A stretch of 64,000 nt of DNA. Origin: Mesorhizobium sp. YIM 152430 (lineage in GTDB: Bacteria; Pseudomonadota; Alphaproteobacteria; Rhizobiales; Rhizobiaceae). How positions within the stretch are numbered: the first letter of the stretch is position 1; the number at the start of each line of letters is the position of its first letter. This document shows, piece by piece, positions 61,690 to 64,000 of this stretch. The notes under the pieces were generated by a model that worked only from the letters and a program-made list of their open reading frames with translations, did not search any database and was not told where the DNA came from. Both the position numbers and the translations under genes were made by a program. The stretch covers positions 186,001 through 250,000 of the forward strand of contig NZ_JARGES010000046.1 in assembly GCF_029210365.1 (NCBI RefSeq). Reading direction: 5' to 3'.

Positions 61690-63119
61690 TGCTGGCCTCG
61701 ATCTCCGCATTGATGAAGACGACGGCCGCACGGCTTTCCGCACTCTATCTGCTGTTGTTCGCGATCTGCGCCGTCGGGCTCGTCTTCTACATGGGCTCGC
61801 TGACGATGCGCATGTTGACCGGCCAGATTCAGGACACGGTCTCGGAAGAGGTGCTGAGCCTCGGGCGTGCCTATCAGCGTGGCGGCCTGACGACGCTGGT
61901 GCGCTTCGTCGAAAACCGTTCGCGCCAGCCGGGCGCCTATCTCTACATCATCGCCGACCCGACGGGTCGCATCCTCGGCGGCAATGTTCAAAGCCTCGAA
62001 TCGCAGGTGCTCGCACAAGAGGGATGGACCGACCGTCCGTTCTCCTATGAACGCTATGGCGAGGCCGAATCGCGCAGCGCCGACGTTCCCGCCGCACGGC
62101 AAGGCCCGCATATGGCGATGGCCGTGGTCGTGCGCCTTCCCAACCAGATGATCATGCTTGTCGGCCGCGATCTGGGCGAACCCGAGCGCTTCGGCAACGT
62201 GATCCGCCGCGCGCTGATCGTCGCCTTCGGCATGATGGGACTTGGTGCGCTCGCCATCTGGTTCCTCGTCGGGCGGCGCGCGCTGAAACGCATCGACAAC
62301 ATCTCGGATGCAAGCCGGCGCATCATGGGCGGCGATCTGTCCGGTCGCCTGCCGGTTACCGGGGCAGGCGACGAATTCGACCGCCTATCGCAGAACCTGA
62401 ACGAGATGCTGGCGCGGATCGGTGCGCTCAACGAGGGCCTGAAGCAGGTTTCCGACAATATCGCGCACGATCTGAAGACACCGCTGACGCGGCTGCGGAA
62501 CCGTGCCGAGGCCGCGCTCGCCGGGGACAACGCGCCGCAGCACCGCGCCGCCCTGGAAGCGACGATCGCCGAATCCGATCAGTTGATCCGCACGTTCAAC
62601 GCCATCCTGATGATCAGCCGGCTGGAATCGGGCTACTCGGCCGAGCACACGTCGGCGATCGACATTGCCGCCATCGTCGCGGATGTGGTGGAACTCTACG
62701 AGCCGGCAGCCGAAGAGGTTGGCGTCACGCTCGATGCCGATGCGCCCGCCGAACTGGTCATGTCCGGAAATCGCGAACTCATCGGTCAGTCCCTGTCGAA
62801 CGTCGTCGACAATGCGATCAAATATTCCGCCGGTTTCGGCGACGCGCCCAAGGTGCGCGTGTCGGCGGCCCGCAAGGACGGCGAGATCGTCGTCTCCGTC
62901 TGCGACACGGGGCCGGGAATTCCCCAAGAAGATCGCGGACGGGCGACCGAACGTTTCGTGCGACTGGAACAGAGCCGTTCGCAGCCGGGCTCCGGTCTCG
63001 GATTGAGCCTTGCCAAGGCGGTCATGACCTTTCACGGCGGACGGCTTGAATTGTCGGGCGAAAACCCTGGATTATGCGTCACCATGATCTTCCCGGCAGG
63101 CGATTCCCCGACTCCATGA
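61689..63119 (+). CDS. Sensor histidine kinase (HAMP, HisKA)
   Basis: A 476-residue kinase with two membrane helices (about residues 15-38 and 180-200) around a periplasmic sensor region. A HAMP domain (residues 200-255) is followed by the H-box QVSDNIAHDLKTPLTRLRNR, and by NVVDNAIKYS, VCDTGPGIPQ and PGSGLGLSLAKAV. It pairs with the regulator upstream by a one-base overlap. Its stop overlaps the glnE start by 4 bp. Confidence 0.9.
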   Translation: MLASISALMKTTAARLSALYLLLFAICAVGLVFYMGSLTMRMLTGQIQDTVSEEVLSLGRAYQRGGLTTLVRFVENRSRQPGAYLYIIADPTGRILGGNVQSLESQVLAQEGWTDRPFSYERYGEAESRSADVPAARQGPHMAMAVVVRLPNQMIMLVGRDLGEPERFGNVIRRALIVAFGMMGLGALAIWFLVGRRALKRIDNISDASRRIMGGDLSGRLPVTGAGDEFDRLSQNLNEMLARIGALNEGLKQVSDNIAHDLKTPLTRLRNRAEAALAGDNAPQHRAALEATIAESDQLIRTFNAILMISRLESGYSAEHTSAIDIAAIVADVVELYEPAAEEVGVTLDADAPAELVMSGNRELIGQSLSNVVDNAIKYSAGFGDAPKVRVSAARKDGEIVVSVCDTGPGIPQEDRGRATERFVRLEQSRSQPGSGLGLSLAKAVMTFHGGRLELSGENPGLCVTMIFPAGDSPTP

Positions 63120-64000
63120 CCAAGAGCGACGCAAAGAGCCCGACGACACTTCAAGCATTCGGGCGCGCGTCGCTGAAGCCGCTTCGCCCGAACCATGCGG
63201 CCGAACTCGTCGCCGACTTAATCGAAACCGCCCGCGGCGACGGTTGCGCGGCTGTGGCCGATGCGATCGAGGCCGACAAGGGCGTGGCCGCATTCCTCGG
63301 AGCAGCCTTCGATCTTTCGCCCTTTCTGCGCGATGCGGCCCGCCGCCGCCCCGCCATTCTTGAAGGGCTCCTCGCGACGCCGCTCGACGAGCGACTGGCG
63401 GCGATCCTCGCCGAAATATGCGCGGCCGCTGCCGAGGCGGATGGCGAGACGGGGCTGATGAAGTCGCTGCGCCTGTTGAAGGGCGAGGGCCACGCCTTGC
63501 TGGCGCTGGCCGACCTTGCCGGCATTCACTCCGCCGAGGCGACGGTGAGGTGCCTGAGCGAGCTTGCCGATGCGTGCATCGGCGCTGCGGTGGATTTCCT
63601 TCTGATCGAGACACATGAGCGGGGTGCGATCAAGCTGCCTGAACCGGCGAAGCCGGGCAGGGGATCGGGCCTCGTCGTGCTCGGCATGGGCAAGCTCGGC
63701 GCCCATGAACTCAATTTCTCCTCCGACATCGATTTGATCCTGTTCGTCGACGTCGAGGCCGAAGCGATCCTCGATCCGTTCGACGCGACGGACCTTTTCT
63801 CGCGCCTTGCGCGCCGCCTGATCCGCATCCTGCAGGACCGCACCGAGCACGGCTACGTCTTCCGCACCGACCTGCGGCTGCGGCCCGACCCCGGCTCGAC
63901 GCCGCTTGCGATCCCGACCGAGGCGGCTTTGAACTATTACGAAGGCCGCGGCCAGAACTGGGAGCGCGCCGCGATGATCAAGGCGCGCCCGCTTGCGGGC
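63116..64000 (+). CDS. glnE: Glutamine synthetase adenylyltransferase/deadenylylase, N-terminal part
   Basis: The first 295 residues of GlnE, cut by the window edge. The nucleotidyltransferase signature GMGKLGAHELNFSSDIDLIL is intact in the deadenylylating domain, and YVFRTDLRLRPDPGSTPLAI and NYYEGRGQNWERAAMIKARP follow. GlnE attaches or removes AMP on glutamine synthetase in response to PII. The start overlaps the kinase stop by 4 bp. Confidence 0.95.
   Translation, partial: MTKSDAKSPTTLQAFGRASLKPLRPNHAAELVADLIETARGDGCAAVADAIEADKGVAAFLGAAFDLSPFLRDAARRRPAILEGLLATPLDERLAAILAEICAAAAEADGETGLMKSLRLLKGEGHALLALADLAGIHSAEATVRCLSELADACIGAAVDFLLIETHERGAIKLPEPAKPGRGSGLVVLGMGKLGAHELNFSSDIDLILFVDVEAEAILDPFDATDLFSRLARRLIRILQDRTEHGYVFRTDLRLRPDPGSTPLAIPTEAALNYYEGRGQNWERAAMIKARPLAG

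Noticed and set aside
1-64000. CRISPR arrays, rRNA operons or group II introns
   Set aside because: No regularly spaced direct repeats, rRNA-like segments or intron-encoded reverse transcriptase were seen.

Overview
The window is a GC-rich chromosomal segment of an alphaproteobacterium, most likely a member of the Rhizobiales (Phyllobacteriaceae/Rhizobiaceae side). Supporting content: a choline-O-sulfate/betaine bet locus, a MucR/Ros-type regulator, an Mrp/Pha cation antiporter operon, the ccmIEFH(cycHJKL)-degP-two-component-glnE block, a FeuP/FeuQ-like two-component system, and a complete RcGTA-type gene transfer agent cluster. No species assignment is attempted.

Layout. 0-2.5 kb: bet locus on the minus strand (betI-betC-betA, betA cut by the window edge). 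2.6-17.2 kb: housekeeping and metabolic genes (thiolase and SDR pair, DUF3750, asparaginase II, a mutase small-subunit-like protein, HerA-like ATPase, L,D-transpeptidase, haloacid dehalogenase, class IV aminotransferase, superoxide dismutase, two c-type cytochromes, oligopeptidase B, MsrB). 17.3-23.2 kb: the seven-gene mrpABCDEFG operon with overlapping start/stop codons. 23.5-32.1 kb: mucR, a lone DnaA domain IV-like protein with a DUF6456 protein, sufE, DUF5330, a PAS sensor kinase, a peptidoglycan-binding-domain protein, DUF1491, DUF2336, a small basic protein and a DUF1254/DUF1214 pair. 32.2-34.3 kb: a class A penicillin-binding protein (PBP1A type).

34.5-37.9 kb is the only clearly mobile part. 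It holds a remnant of an IS1595-family element whose transposase fragment is fused in frame to a passenger gene, abutting a 2.4-kb IS1595-family element bounded by perfect 24-bp inverted repeats. The second element carries a Panacea (DUF4065) protein overlapping a small two-helix membrane protein, which looks like a PanAT-type toxin-antitoxin pair. It also carries a tRNA-like/tmRNA acceptor-like sequence. Its right end lies only about 45 bp before the first gene of the GTA cluster.

37.9-52.1 kb: gene transfer agent cluster in RcGTA order (candidate TerS, TerL, portal, g3.5, prohead protease, capsid, adaptors, tail tube, tail chaperones, very short tape measure, DUF2460, DUF2163, NlpC/P60, 1285-aa baseplate/fibre protein, small membrane protein). 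No integrase, repressor or replication genes are present. A strong terminator-like hairpin lies directly after the capsid gene. 52.2-54.6 kb: a feuN-feuP-feuQ-like signalling unit. 54.7-64 kb: a small lipoprotein, the ccmI-ccmE-ccmF-ccmH cytochrome c maturation operon, degP, an OmpR-family regulator/kinase pair, and glnE running off the right edge.
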